Of a DNA stretch of 64,000 bases, positions 8,872 through 18,208 are shown piece by piece. The stretch is from JADLCB01 sp964398315 (GTDB taxonomy: Bacteria > Planctomycetota > Phycisphaerae > Tepidisphaerales > Tepidisphaeraceae): contig CAYNMV010000014.1 of assembly GCA_964398315.1 (NCBI GenBank), positions 9,202-73,201 on the forward strand. The letters are read 5' to 3'. The notes beneath the pieces are model-generated. The model made no database searches, was not told where the DNA came from, and saw only the letters and a program-made list of their open reading frames with translations. How positions within the stretch are numbered: position 1 is the first letter of the stretch; every line of letters begins with the position of its first letter. A program made the position numbers and the translations under genes.

Positions 8872-10137
8872 ATGCGTATTGTTGCCTGGTTTGTCGTACT
8901 GTGCCTGACAGCGAATGCGTTGGGGCAGATGGGGCCGGCGGCGGTCGTCGTCGCACCGGTTGAACAGCGTGCGCTTGAGTTGACCCGCCCGCTGGTGGCC
9001 TCGGTTGAGCCGGTGACGCGGGCCACCCTGGCGGCAGAAGAGGGGGGGCTGGTGCTGGAGCGCACCTTTGATGAAGGCCAGCGTGTGGAGCGCGGCGCGC
9101 TGCTGGTGCGGCTGGATACCGATCTGCTCGAAGCGCGCAAGGCTGCCGCCGAGGCGGCGGTACGCAGCGCTGAGGCTGCGGTGAAGCAGGCTGAGGCCGA
9201 ACTGACCAACGCCCGCCTTGAGCTGGAGCGCCTGCAGGGGCTGCGCCAGACGCAGATCGCCACCGAAAAGGAAGTGCGCGATGCCCAGATGGTGGTAGAT
9301 GTGAACGCCGCCCGCGTGGTGGCGCGCGAGGCGGAGGTGGCGCTGCGGCAGGCCGAGGTCAGCGTCCTGGCGCTTCAGATCGCCAAGTCGCAGGTGCGCA
9401 GCCCGTTCGAGGGCGTGGTATCGCAGCGGCACGTGGAGGTGGGGCAGTGGGTGCGGCAGGGGGAGGCGGTGGCCGATGTGGTGCAGCTCGATCCGCTGTT
9501 TGTGCGCGTCAACGTGCCGGAGTCGGTGATCCCGCAGCTTCAATCCCGGGGGGAAGCCACCGTGACCATCGATGCCCTGGGCGGTGAGACCTTCACCGCG
9601 CGGGTCGATCAGATCCTGCCGCAGGCCGATCCGAACACGCGCACCTTCGCGGTGAAGCTGCTGCTGGACAACCCTGAGATGCGCGTGCGGCCGGGGTTCT
9701 TCGCGCGGGTTACACTGCTGAGCCGGCTGATCCCCGATGCCGTGGTGGTGCCGAAGAACGCGGTGGTGACCCAGGGCAAGGAGAGCCGCGTGGTGCTGGC
9801 GGTGGAAGATCAGGCACAGATCGTACCGGTGGTGTTGGTTGGCAGTGATGGGGAGCGCTATGCGATTAAACCGTTGCAGGGGGAGATCAAGCCGGGTGAC
9901 CAGGTGGTGATCCGCGGCAACGAAGCCCTGCGGCCGGGGGCACCGTTGCAGATCCTCAATGCCGGCCATGGACAGGGTGGTGGCCATCCCGGCGGTGGCC
10001 ATCCCGGTGGGGGGCAGCCCGGTGCGGGCCAGGAGCAGGGGGCAGGGCCGCACAACGCGGGCGAAAGGGCGCCGGGCGGTGATGCGGCCGGGGCTGATGC
10101 TCCGCCGAATGCGGATGCAGCGCAGACGGTGGAGTGA
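8872..10137 (+). CDS. RND efflux periplasmic adaptor (membrane fusion protein)
   Basis: A 421-residue HlyD/AcrA-type adaptor linking the inner-membrane pump to an outer-membrane channel. The order is: signal peptide (residues 1-19, ending ANALG), barrel-sandwich half (ATLAAEEGGLVLE), a long coiled-coil hairpin rich in AEAAVKQAEAEL, the second lipoyl half (VRSPFEGVVSQRHVEVG), a beta-barrel domain, and a membrane-proximal domain (GLVVP-like VVVPKNAVV). The C-terminus is unusual: a Gly/His-rich tail with repeated GGGHP units followed by an acidic end. The RND pump follows 135 bases later. No outer-membrane factor is encoded nearby. The start at 8872 agrees with the leaderless promoter. Confidence 0.9.
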   Translation: MRIVAWFVVLCLTANALGQMGPAAVVVAPVEQRALELTRPLVASVEPVTRATLAAEEGGLVLERTFDEGQRVERGALLVRLDTDLLEARKAAAEAAVRSAEAAVKQAEAELTNARLELERLQGLRQTQIATEKEVRDAQMVVDVNAARVVAREAEVALRQAEVSVLALQIAKSQVRSPFEGVVSQRHVEVGQWVRQGEAVADVVQLDPLFVRVNVPESVIPQLQSRGEATVTIDALGGETFTARVDQILPQADPNTRTFAVKLLLDNPEMRVRPGFFARVTLLSRLIPDAVVVPKNAVVTQGKESRVVLAVEDQAQIVPVVLVGSDGERYAIKPLQGEIKPGDQVVIRGNEALRPGAPLQILNAGHGQGGGHPGGGHPGGGQPGAGQEQGAGPHNAGERAPGGDAAGADAPPNADAAQTVE

Positions 10138-10272
10138 ACCGGCAGCCAGTGCGGATAGGCCATCCGCCCGCGCAATCAAGCGACGGAAACAACCAAGAGA
10201 TCGACACAACTACGCCAGGGAACGCAGGCTTCGGACCAGTCGCCGGAGCCGGCACCTTTGCGGGACTTGCCA

Positions 10273-13200
10273 ATGAATATCGTCGAACGCTCCATTCGCC
10301 TGCCTGTGACCGTCACCGTCATTGTGGCCCTGGTGGTGATCTTCGGCCTGATCGGGTTGCGCTTCACGCCGATCCAGCTCACGCCCAACGTCGATCAGCC
10401 GGTGATCTCCGTCACCACCACCTGGTTCGGCGCCAGCCCGGCGGAGATGGTGCGCGAGGTGGCCGAGGAGCAGGAAGAGGTGCTTAAGGGCGTCTCCGGC
10501 CTGGTGGAGATGTCGAGCACCAACTCCGAAGGCCAGACGGCGATCCGCCTCCAGTTCAAGGTGGGAGTGGACAAGGAGGCGGCCCTCAACCAGGTGCGCG
10601 ACAAGCTGCGCCAGGTGCCCGAGTATCCCGAGGGCGTCGATGAGCCGGTGATCGAGGCGATCGACCCGGAGAACGTGGACTACATTGCCTGGATGATCCT
10701 GCGGCAGAGCCAGCCGGTGGGGCAGACCGGCACCCCGGCCCCGGGATATGACGGTGACATCGCCACCCTGGGCGACTTCCTCGAGGATGAGCTCAAGCCT
10801 GTTCTGGAGCGGGCCGAGGGCGTGGAGCAGATCCGCATCTTCGGCGGCCGCGAGCGTGAGATGCAGGTGCGGGTGGATATGCAGAAGCTGGCGGTGCGCG
10901 GGCTGACGCTGGAGGAGCTGATCAGCCGCCTGCGCGATGAGAACCTGGATGTCACCGCCGGCACGGTGGCCGAAGGCAAGAGCGAAACGAGCGTGCGCGT
11001 CATCGGCCAGTACACCGACCCCGACCAGATCACCAATACGGTCATCAACTACAGCGACAGCGGCTCGCCCAACTATGTGCGCGATGTCGCCGAAGTGGTG
11101 ATGGACTACAAGAAGGAGATCGCCTTCGTGCGCTCCATGGGCGAGCCGGTGGTGGCCATTGCCGCTCAGCGCGAGGTCGGGTCCAACGTGCTGGAGGCGA
11201 TGCGGCAGCTCAAGCAGCAGATCGAGGAGGTCAACCAGAACGTGCTGGCCCCGCGCCACTGGGGGCTGGAACTGGAGCAGGTTTACGATCAGACCGTTTA
11301 CATCTATGACGCCCTGTACCAGGCGCGCGACAACCTGCTGATCGGTGCGGTGCTGGCAGGACTGGTGCTGTTTGCCACCCTGCGCAGCCTGGGCGCGACG
11401 ATGGTGGTGATGGTGGCAATCCCCATCAGCGTGATCGGCACCTTCCTGGGGCTGTGGCTGACGGGCCGCAACATCAACGTCATCTCGATGGCGGGCCTGA
11501 CCTTCGCGGTGGGCATGGGCATCGACAACGCGATCGTCGTGCTGGAAAACATCTTCCGCCACCGCGAGATGGGCAAGGACCGGATCCGGGCCGCGGTGGA
11601 TGGGGCGCGCGAGGTGTGGGGGGCGATCGTGGCCGCCACGCTGACCAACGTGGTGGTCTTCCTGCCGATCGTCTTCATCCAGGAAGAGGCGGGGCAGCTT
11701 TTCCGCGATATCACCATCGCACTGACGATTTCGTTCTTCTTCTATCTGTTTGTTGCGCCCACCGTTATCCCGATGCTGGCCACCTGGTTCCTGCGCAAGA
11801 TGCCATCCAGCCTGAAGACCACCGCCGGCGAGGAGCAGCCGCAGACCGTGCTGGGCCGGCTGACCCAGCCGGTGGGTCGGCTGGAAATGAAGCTGAGCGA
11901 GGGCTTCTACCGGCTGGTGATGTGGCTGGCCCGCGGGCTGCTTCGGCGCATCGTGCTGGTGACGGTGCTGATCGTCGGATCGCTGGCGGCGTGCTGGGTG
12001 CTGATGCCCCCGCGCGACTACCTGCCGCCGGGTAACCAGAACCTGATTTTCGGCATGCTGATGCCTCCGCCGGGCTACAGCCGTGATGAGTTCCGCGCGA
12101 TGGCGCACCACGTTGAGGAGTTCCTCCGGCCGTGGTGGGAGGTGGGCCCGCGCCAGGGCGACAGCGAGGCGGTGCTGGCCGAGAAGAAGCAGAAGCTGGC
12201 ACAGATGCAGCAGCAGTGGCGGCAGCAGGTGGATCAGTATGTGATTCCCGCCATGCAGCAGCAGGTGGATGAGGCCTATGCCGCGGTTGCTGCCGGGCAT
12301 ATGACGAAGGAGGCAGCGGACAAGGCAACCGAACGGACGCGGACGATCCTCGCTGAGTTGAAGGTGGCCGCTCCGCCTCCGCCGATCGAGAACTTCTTCT
12401 TCGTCAACTGGGGCAACATGGCCTTCATGGGCGCATCGGCCTATCACGAGGACGCCGAGCGCGTGAAATCGCTCAGCTACCTGATGAACGGCAGCGTGCA
12501 GGGGATTCCCGGCACGATCGGCTTCTTCCAGCAGGCGCCCATCTTCCGCACCGATCGCTTCGGCTCGGGCCTGACCATCCATGTCTCAGGACAGAATAAT
12601 GACCGGGTGCTGGAGGCGGCGAGCGTGATGCAACTCACGCTCATGCAGACATTCAACGACTTCCCGCAGCCTCAACCGTTCAATTTCAACCTCGGCCGCC
12701 CTGAACTGCAGGTGCGAACCGATCACGTGCGCGCTGCGGCGGCGGGCGTGAAGTCATCGCAGGTCCGCACCGCCACCCAGGTGGCCGTCGACGGGGCGAT
12801 CGTTGGCGATTACCGCTACCTGGGCCGCTCGATCGACCTGACGGTTGTCACCAGCAAGCCGCGCGAACTGCAACGCACCGAAGACCTGGCGGATGTGCCG
12901 CTGGCCACCCGGACCGGGCAGGTGGTGCCGCTGGCAAGCGTGGCCAATTTCGAGATCACCAGCGCCCCGCAGCAGATCAACCGCATTGAGGAGCAGCCGG
13001 CGGTGTCGTTCAACATGCAACTGCCGGCGGCGATGACCATCCAGCAGGCAACCGAGACGATCGAGGCGGCGGTGGCCAAACTGCGCGAAGATGGCGTGAT
13101 CGGCCCGGATATCCGTATCCAGACCGCCGGGGCGGCCGACAAGTTGCGGCAGTTCATGCTGGCGTTTGTACCGGGCTTCCTCCTGGCGGCCGTGGTGACC

Positions 13201-13806
13201 TACCTGCTGATGGCCTCGCTGTTTGAGAGCTTCATCCATCCGTTCACGATCATCATGAGCGTGCCGTTTGCCTTGACCGGCGGGTTCGTCGGGCTGGCAA
13301 TCCTTCATGCATTCGTGCCGGAGGCGAAGCTGGACGTGCTGACCATGCTCGGCTTTGTCATCCTGATCGGAACGATCGTGAACATGCCGATCCTGATTGT
13401 GCACCAGGCGCTGAATAACATGCACAATGGCATGGAGCGCAATCATGCCATCGCCCTCAGCACCAAGACGCGCGTGCGGCCGATCTTCATGTCCGTCATC
13501 ACCTCGGTGGCGGGGATGTCGCCGCTGGTCGTGTTCGGTGGGGCGGGATCGGAACTCTACCGCGGCCTTGGCGCGGTGCTGGTGGGCGGACTGCTGCTGA
13601 GCACGTTCTTTACGCTGTTCCTGACGCCGACGCTGATGAGCCTGATGCTCGACCTGACTGAAGCGATCAAGCGGTGGTTCCACCCACATCACCCGGATGG
13701 TCGGCATCCTTCCCGCCGGGCGGGAAGCACCGATGCGATCGAGATCAAGCCGCCCCACCTCGAGGAGGAGCCGGTCAGCGCACGCCGTGGCATCGAGCCG
13801 GCCTGA
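10273..13806 (+). CDS. RND efflux transporter, inner-membrane pump
   Basis: This 1177-residue protein has the 12-helix, two-fold repeated layout of AcrB-type pumps: helix 1 (VTVTVIVALVVIFGLIGL), a large periplasmic porter domain, helices 2-6, then helix 7, a second porter domain and helices 8-12. Helix 4 carries GMGIDNAIVVLENI, the position of the proton-relay aspartates; the second aspartate is replaced by asparagine, as in many hydrophobe/amphiphile pumps. This is unlike the heavy-metal branch. An extra helical insert rich in Gln and Lys sits near residues 620-710. It pairs with the adaptor directly upstream; the substrate cannot be predicted. Confidence 0.92.
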   Translation: MNIVERSIRLPVTVTVIVALVVIFGLIGLRFTPIQLTPNVDQPVISVTTTWFGASPAEMVREVAEEQEEVLKGVSGLVEMSSTNSEGQTAIRLQFKVGVDKEAALNQVRDKLRQVPEYPEGVDEPVIEAIDPENVDYIAWMILRQSQPVGQTGTPAPGYDGDIATLGDFLEDELKPVLERAEGVEQIRIFGGREREMQVRVDMQKLAVRGLTLEELISRLRDENLDVTAGTVAEGKSETSVRVIGQYTDPDQITNTVINYSDSGSPNYVRDVAEVVMDYKKEIAFVRSMGEPVVAIAAQREVGSNVLEAMRQLKQQIEEVNQNVLAPRHWGLELEQVYDQTVYIYDALYQARDNLLIGAVLAGLVLFATLRSLGATMVVMVAIPISVIGTFLGLWLTGRNINVISMAGLTFAVGMGIDNAIVVLENIFRHREMGKDRIRAAVDGAREVWGAIVAATLTNVVVFLPIVFIQEEAGQLFRDITIALTISFFFYLFVAPTVIPMLATWFLRKMPSSLKTTAGEEQPQTVLGRLTQPVGRLEMKLSEGFYRLVMWLARGLLRRIVLVTVLIVGSLAACWVLMPPRDYLPPGNQNLIFGMLMPPPGYSRDEFRAMAHHVEEFLRPWWEVGPRQGDSEAVLAEKKQKLAQMQQQWRQQVDQYVIPAMQQQVDEAYAAVAAGHMTKEAADKATERTRTILAELKVAAPPPPIENFFFVNWGNMAFMGASAYHEDAERVKSLSYLMNGSVQGIPGTIGFFQQAPIFRTDRFGSGLTIHVSGQNNDRVLEAASVMQLTLMQTFNDFPQPQPFNFNLGRPELQVRTDHVRAAAAGVKSSQVRTATQVAVDGAIVGDYRYLGRSIDLTVVTSKPRELQRTEDLADVPLATRTGQVVPLASVANFEITSAPQQINRIEEQPAVSFNMQLPAAMTIQQATETIEAAVAKLREDGVIGPDIRIQTAGAADKLRQFMLAFVPGFLLAAVVTYLLMASLFESFIHPFTIIMSVPFALTGGFVGLAILHAFVPEAKLDVLTMLGFVILIGTIVNMPILIVHQALNNMHNGMERNHAIALSTKTRVRPIFMSVITSVAGMSPLVVFGGAGSELYRGLGAVLVGGLLLSTFFTLFLTPTLMSLMLDLTEAIKRWFHPHHPDGRHPSRRAGSTDAIEIKPPHLEEEPVSARRGIEPA

Positions 13807-13917
13807 TGGTGATGTAGCCTGATGGTGGTGCAGTTGCGCGCAGGTGCTGCGGCCTGTGCGAGCCGGCCGTGCATGGTCTTGCTGTGGGCAGAAGCGGGCT
13901 GTTTCCGATCCCCCGGC

Positions 13918-14427
13918 TCAGGGGCCTTTGGTCAGGTCGCGCAGGTAGGCCACAAGCTGATCCGCCCGGATGGGCTTGCTGAAAAAGTGGGTGGCGCCCA
14001 CGTGCGGCAGGGAGTTGAGCGTCTCCATCGAGCAGTCGCCGCTCAGGATAACGATCGGCACCTCGGGGCCGAGGGTGGTGCGCATCTTCTGGGACACAAC
14101 CAGGCCGGACATGTCCGGCATGTGGATGTCGAGAACCACCGCCGCGATGGGCTGAGAACTGCGGCTGTTGCAGACAAAGTCGATCGCCTGGCGGCCGCTG
14201 TTGAAGGTGGTGGCTTCAAATCCGCTGCGCTTGAGCACGGTTGCCAGCGCCCGCGTCACGCCGTGCTGATCATCCACGATCAGAATGTGTGGCGGTGTGG
14301 CCCGGGTATCCAGGCGGACAGGCTGAGGTGCGGGTCGTGAAGCCGAAGGAATCATCTGTTTTTGAATCCATTCGGGAGCATCCCCGGGAGACAATGCCAG
14401 CGCAGTCCCGATCCCATCGGGACGCAT
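13918..14427 (-). CDS. Stand-alone response regulator receiver protein
   Basis: A single CheY-like receiver domain with no output domain. The acidic pair VDD (52-53), phosphoacceptor Asp100 in VVLDIHMPDMSG, the Ser in ILSGD and Lys151 in FFSKPI are all present, so phosphorylation is expected. The first 24 residues look unlike protein of this family; an internal ATG at 14355 (MIPSASRPAP) is an equally plausible start. There is no histidine kinase next to it, so it probably receives phosphate from an unlinked kinase and acts by protein contact. It is convergent with the RND pump gene. Confidence 0.85.
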   Translation of the reverse strand: MRPDGIGTALALSPGDAPEWIQKQMIPSASRPAPQPVRLDTRATPPHILIVDDQHGVTRALATVLKRSGFEATTFNSGRQAIDFVCNSRSSQPIAAVVLDIHMPDMSGLVVSQKMRTTLGPEVPIVILSGDCSMETLNSLPHVGATHFFSKPIRADQLVAYLRDLTKGP

Positions 14428-14639
14428 CGCAGCGATGGATTGTCAGGGGGGCTGCTCCGCGGGTGAAACCGATTATGATCACACTCTAGTTAACGGCACA
14501 GGCATCTGACAACGGGAATTCAACGACGAAATCGGCCGGCCGGTTCGCAAGAAAATCCAACGGAAACGGTCGTAACTGGTAAAGCATTAGAGTGAGAAAA
14601 CTTACAGAAAATCAACAGCAGGGGGCCTGTCGAGGGATC

Positions 14640-16472
14640 ATGGTGCAGTTGCGATGGATGATGGTGGTGCTGCTGGGGTTGGTGGCCGGGGCGCGGGCGG
14701 AGTTTACCCCGGTGGGAGCGAACTTCACCAGCCATCCCCTGCTGCAACTCACGCGCGGTCAGATCGAGGCGGGTAACGCTCGCGATGCGGCCAGCCGGAT
14801 CGCCGCACTATTGCGGGATCATGCGTTGCAGGTGATGCCAATTGAGCCCCAGCGTCATCAGGCCATCTGGTCCTGGTGCCGGCAGATGCTGGAAGAAGGG
14901 GATGACGCCCTGCGCAGCGCTTACCGGGCTCAGGTGGATGCCCAGGCGACCGCGGCCTTTCAGGCGGTCCAGGCCCGCCCGGATCACCAGGCGGAGGATT
15001 TGGCGGCCCTGCTTCTCAACTATCCCCTCTGTACGGCTGAGCCCGATATCCTCGCCGCCGCCATGACCCGCGCCGCCGAGCGGGCGGATTTTGTCACAGC
15101 CCGTACATACGCACATTTGGCGCAGGAGGCCGGCTGGCAGCCTGATGAAGCGGCGCAGCGGCTGCTCCAGGCGATCGACCGGGCAGTTTCCCGGGACAGC
15201 AGCGGGCCACGCGCCTGGCGGGGGCTACTCGCCTCGGAAACCAACTGGTACGCCAATGTCGATGGTTTCCTGCTGCCGCGCTACCTGCCGCACGCCGCGG
15301 GCGGGCGGGTGTTCCTGGTGATGGCCGGGCAGGTGGTGGCGCTGGAAGAGGGGGGTGTGCTGCGCTGGAGCTGGCCGCCGGGCGGGATGACGGCCAGCCC
15401 AAGTGTTCCGGCCCTGGGGCGGGGTGTGCTGTATGAACCGGCGATCCTCACTGACCTGGCGGGCGAGCCGCGGGTGGTGATCGTCCGCCAGCCGGGGCTG
15501 GGTGACGGCATCATGGTGCTGCGGGCATTGCGGGCCGATGATGGTGAGTTGCTTTGGTCCAGTGATGCCTTGCCCGGCGGCGAGCAGATCAGTTTTATTG
15601 GTTCGCCCGCGGTGGCAGGGACACTTGTTTACGTGGTGGCCGCCCACCCACACGCGCAGGGCCAGCTGCTGCAACTGGTGGCGGTGGACCTGCTGAGCGG
15701 ACAGATACGCTGGCAATCACCGCTGGGCGTGGCAACCGATCCGCTGAACGCGGGCAAGGGGCGCAATTCCACATCCGCGTCCACGGTCTTTGACCCCCAG
15801 GCCTATTTCCAGCACAGCCCCCCGGCGGTGTCCGGCTCAACGGTGGCGGTTGGCGCGGGCGGCGGGGCAATCATGTGCTTCGATCGCTTCACCGGCGCGC
15901 TGCGCTGGTCGGCGATGTATGAGCCGGAGGTTGCAAACTCCCGCCAGTGGACCCAATACCGTGACCGCCGCCTGCGTCAGCAGCGCGCCCAGCTTCCGGT
16001 GAAGGTCCAGCAGGTAGTGCGATACACCAACACGCCGCTGATCGAAGCGGGTGTGCTGGTGGCCGCACCGTCCGATACCCACCAGACCATGGGCTTTGAC
16101 CTGGCCAGCGGCCGGCGGCTCTGGGCCGAGGAAACCAGCGATGCGGCGATCCTGATCGGCGGCGGCGAGGGCCTGGCGATTTACGCCTGGCAGGCGGTTG
16201 CCGCCCGTGCCGTGCGCACCGGTCAGGTGCAGTGGGAATACCGTCCGCCGACCGGCAGCAACATCACCGGCCCATCGGTGATCCACGGCGGCGTGGTCTT
16301 CGTGCCGGTCGATCAGAAGATCATCACGCTCTCACTGGAAACCGGCAGGCCGGCCCCTGGCGCGGCCATGCCCAGCCTGAAGCGCTACACCACGGTTGGC
16401 CCCGCTCGCGCGGCCCTGGATGCGGCCGGCATCCTCACCAGCTTCGAATCCACCGAACGCGCGGCTGAATGA
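14640..16472 (+). CDS. Exported PQQ-like beta-propeller repeat protein
   Basis: A 610-residue protein starting at 14640, where GAGGG precedes the ATG; upstream in-frame codons look non-coding. A signal peptide (VVLLGLVAGARA) is followed by about 170 helical residues, then a propeller of outer-membrane-protein-B/PQQ-type blades. Blade signatures are visible as V.ALEEGGVLRWSW, LVAVDLLSGQIRWQ, IMCFDRFTGALRWS, FDLASGRRLWAEE and ARAVRTGQVQWEY. Such proteins act as periplasmic scaffolds or, with PQQ bound, as dehydrogenases. I see no clear quinoprotein catalytic residues, so a scaffold role is more likely. Planctomycetes have many paralogues of this type. Confidence 0.8.
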   Translation: MVQLRWMMVVLLGLVAGARAEFTPVGANFTSHPLLQLTRGQIEAGNARDAASRIAALLRDHALQVMPIEPQRHQAIWSWCRQMLEEGDDALRSAYRAQVDAQATAAFQAVQARPDHQAEDLAALLLNYPLCTAEPDILAAAMTRAAERADFVTARTYAHLAQEAGWQPDEAAQRLLQAIDRAVSRDSSGPRAWRGLLASETNWYANVDGFLLPRYLPHAAGGRVFLVMAGQVVALEEGGVLRWSWPPGGMTASPSVPALGRGVLYEPAILTDLAGEPRVVIVRQPGLGDGIMVLRALRADDGELLWSSDALPGGEQISFIGSPAVAGTLVYVVAAHPHAQGQLLQLVAVDLLSGQIRWQSPLGVATDPLNAGKGRNSTSASTVFDPQAYFQHSPPAVSGSTVAVGAGGGAIMCFDRFTGALRWSAMYEPEVANSRQWTQYRDRRLRQQRAQLPVKVQQVVRYTNTPLIEAGVLVAAPSDTHQTMGFDLASGRRLWAEETSDAAILIGGGEGLAIYAWQAVAARAVRTGQVQWEYRPPTGSNITGPSVIHGGVVFVPVDQKIITLSLETGRPAPGAAMPSLKRYTTVGPARAALDAAGILTSFESTERAAE

Positions 16473-16601
16473 GGGGCAGCGCGCCTTGGCATCGCCTGGC
16501 GCTTGCCGATTTTCTGCCATGCCGAACGCCAGGTGCGGCGGATGCCTTTGAGCCGCGCTGCGCCTTCCGCTAGGATGCCATCGGCCGCATGGATGTTGCC
16601 G

Positions 16602-17159
16602 ATGGAACCCGCCCCGCAGTTGAAATTGTCGTATGCTCCGCCCGTGGCGGGCGATCCGCGGCGGCGGCGATGGGGAATCGCGTCGATGGTCGTCGGCCTG
16701 CTGTCAGCGCTGCTGACATTGGTGGGGATGGGGCTGGTCACCTGGCGATTCCGCGCGGCCCGCGCCCTGGCGGCCAACAGCACGACGGCCCTGCTTTATC
16801 ACAACCCTGCTCGACTTGAGCAGCCCAGTGCATGGCGCTTTGGCCTGGTATGCGCCCTGCTGCTTGGCGCGTTACTGCTGGCCGCCCGGTTGCTGCTGCT
16901 CGCCTGGCGGTTGCTGGACCAGCGATTGAGCCTGCCGCCGCTGCGCGCCTGGGGCGTGTGGCGCATCATCCTTTCTCTGCTGATCCCCATTCCCGCCATG
17001 CTGCTGGGGCAGAACATTCACATCATCTTCGAGCAGCGCACCAAACTGGGTGATCTGGTGGATACCCGCCTGCTCATAGGCGGCGGGCTGACTGCCCTGG
17101 CGTGGGTTGAGATCCTCTTTCCCCTGTTCATCCTCCGCTGTATCCGCCGTGCGGAATGA
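16602..17159 (+). CDS. Four-helix membrane protein, unknown
   Basis: About 185 residues from the chosen ATG at 16602 (MEPAPQLKLSY); earlier in-frame ATGs at 16593 and 16503 give longer versions whose extra residues look non-coding. Four hydrophobic segments are visible: IASMVVGLLSALLTLVGMG, LVCALLLGALLLAARLLLLA, ILSLLIPIPAMLLGQNIHII and LTALAWVEILFPLFIL. It ends in basic residues (RCIRRAE). No family is recognised and neighbours give no clue. A short stem with a bulge (CCATCGC paired with GCGATGG) follows the stop and may end transcription. Confidence 0.65.
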   Translation: MEPAPQLKLSYAPPVAGDPRRRRWGIASMVVGLLSALLTLVGMGLVTWRFRAARALAANSTTALLYHNPARLEQPSAWRFGLVCALLLGALLLAARLLLLAWRLLDQRLSLPPLRAWGVWRIILSLLIPIPAMLLGQNIHIIFEQRTKLGDLVDTRLLIGGGLTALAWVEILFPLFILRCIRRAE

Positions 17160-17260
17160 GCCACAGCGCCATCGCGCCCGCCGGGATAGCGATGGCTGTT
17201 CTGTGAGACAACCCCGGTGCTGCATATGCGGTCGCGCTCACGGCTGGCCGATATTCTGAT

Positions 17261-17266
17261 TACACT
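17261..17266 (+). promoter_or_regulatory. -10 element, leaderless start
   Basis: TACACT ends 8 bases before the ATG at 17275. No Shine-Dalgarno site lies between, only a C-run. No good -35 is visible, so this is weaker than the promoter at 8836. Confidence 0.35.
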
Positions 17267-17274
17267 TTCCCCCC

Positions 17275-18033
17275 ATGAACAGCCGTCCGCTCATTGGTAT
17301 CACCAGCGATTTCATCGCCGACAAGTCGCGCTATGCGCTGGCGTATGATTACGTCACCGCCGTCGAGCGGGCGGGCGGCTTGCCGCTCATGCTGCCGTTC
17401 CAGGTCGATCATGGTCTGATCCCGCAATTGGTTGACACGCTCGACGGCATCATCTTCTCCGGCGGTGATGATCTGGACCCCAGCCGCTGGGGTGAGCCGC
17501 GACACGCCAACGCGGTCCCGACCCATCCGCTGCGCGAGCGCTTCGAACTGGCCCTGCTGGCCACGGCCGAGCAGCGCCGGCTGCCGATCCTGGGGATTTG
17601 CCTGGGTTCACAACTGATCAACGTGCATCGCGGTGGCTCGCTGATCCAGTTCCTGCCGGATGTGCCGCGGGATGGGGCCATCGAGCATCGCAAGCTCGGC
17701 GACCATGCCACCCGCCATGAGGTGCATCTCCTGCCCGGCACACATCTCGCCCGCGCCATCGGCTGCGAACGATGTTCGGTGAACACCCGCCACAAGCAGG
17801 CGATCGGACGCCTTGGCCGCGGCCTGCGCATCGCCGCCGCCGCGCCCGATGGCGTGATCGAAGGCATTGAAGACCCCGACTATCCACTGCTGCTGGCTGT
17901 CCAGTGGCACCCGGAAAACCTGTTCGCAGAAAGCGAACACCTGAACCTGTTCCGTCTCCTGGTCGATACTGCGGCGAAGGAGAAGGCAGCACAGCGCCAG
18001 AGCGGTGTAAGCCAGGGCCGGTTTGCAGACTGA
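17275..18033 (+). CDS. Class I glutamine amidotransferase-like peptidase C26 (PuuD family)
   Basis: The 252 residues match the gamma-glutamyl hydrolase family that includes PuuD, which cleaves gamma-glutamyl-GABA in putrescine breakdown. The catalytic nucleophile is Cys109 in GICLGSQ; His212 and Glu214 in VQWHPENL complete the triad. FSGGDDLDP, the oxyanion/binding loop of the family, is also present. No other putrescine genes are near, so the substrate (gamma-glutamyl-GABA or another gamma-glutamyl amide) is uncertain. It is cytoplasmic, with no signal peptide. The start is directly preceded by a -10-like hexamer, implying a leaderless mRNA. Confidence 0.88.
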   Translation: MNSRPLIGITSDFIADKSRYALAYDYVTAVERAGGLPLMLPFQVDHGLIPQLVDTLDGIIFSGGDDLDPSRWGEPRHANAVPTHPLRERFELALLATAEQRRLPILGICLGSQLINVHRGGSLIQFLPDVPRDGAIEHRKLGDHATRHEVHLLPGTHLARAIGCERCSVNTRHKQAIGRLGRGLRIAAAAPDGVIEGIEDPDYPLLLAVQWHPENLFAESEHLNLFRLLVDTAAKEKAAQRQSGVSQGRFAD

Positions 18034-18208
18034 TGCACATCGCACTGCGTGGCATGGGTGGCAAACGCGCGCCATGAGTGCGCCTCGACGGGCAATTGGC
18101 ACCCAAGCGGGATGAAATTCCCTGTTGGCCGCAGTCGAAAGTCGTCAGTCAGGAGATCCGGCTGGTGGCCGCTGGCGGTTGGCTGTACGGACGGGGGCGG
18201 TCGCGGGT

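Noticed and set aside
10210..12582. 790-codon minus-strand frame opposite the RND pump
   Set aside because: His/Gln/Arg-rich shadow of a well-defined transporter; no family features.
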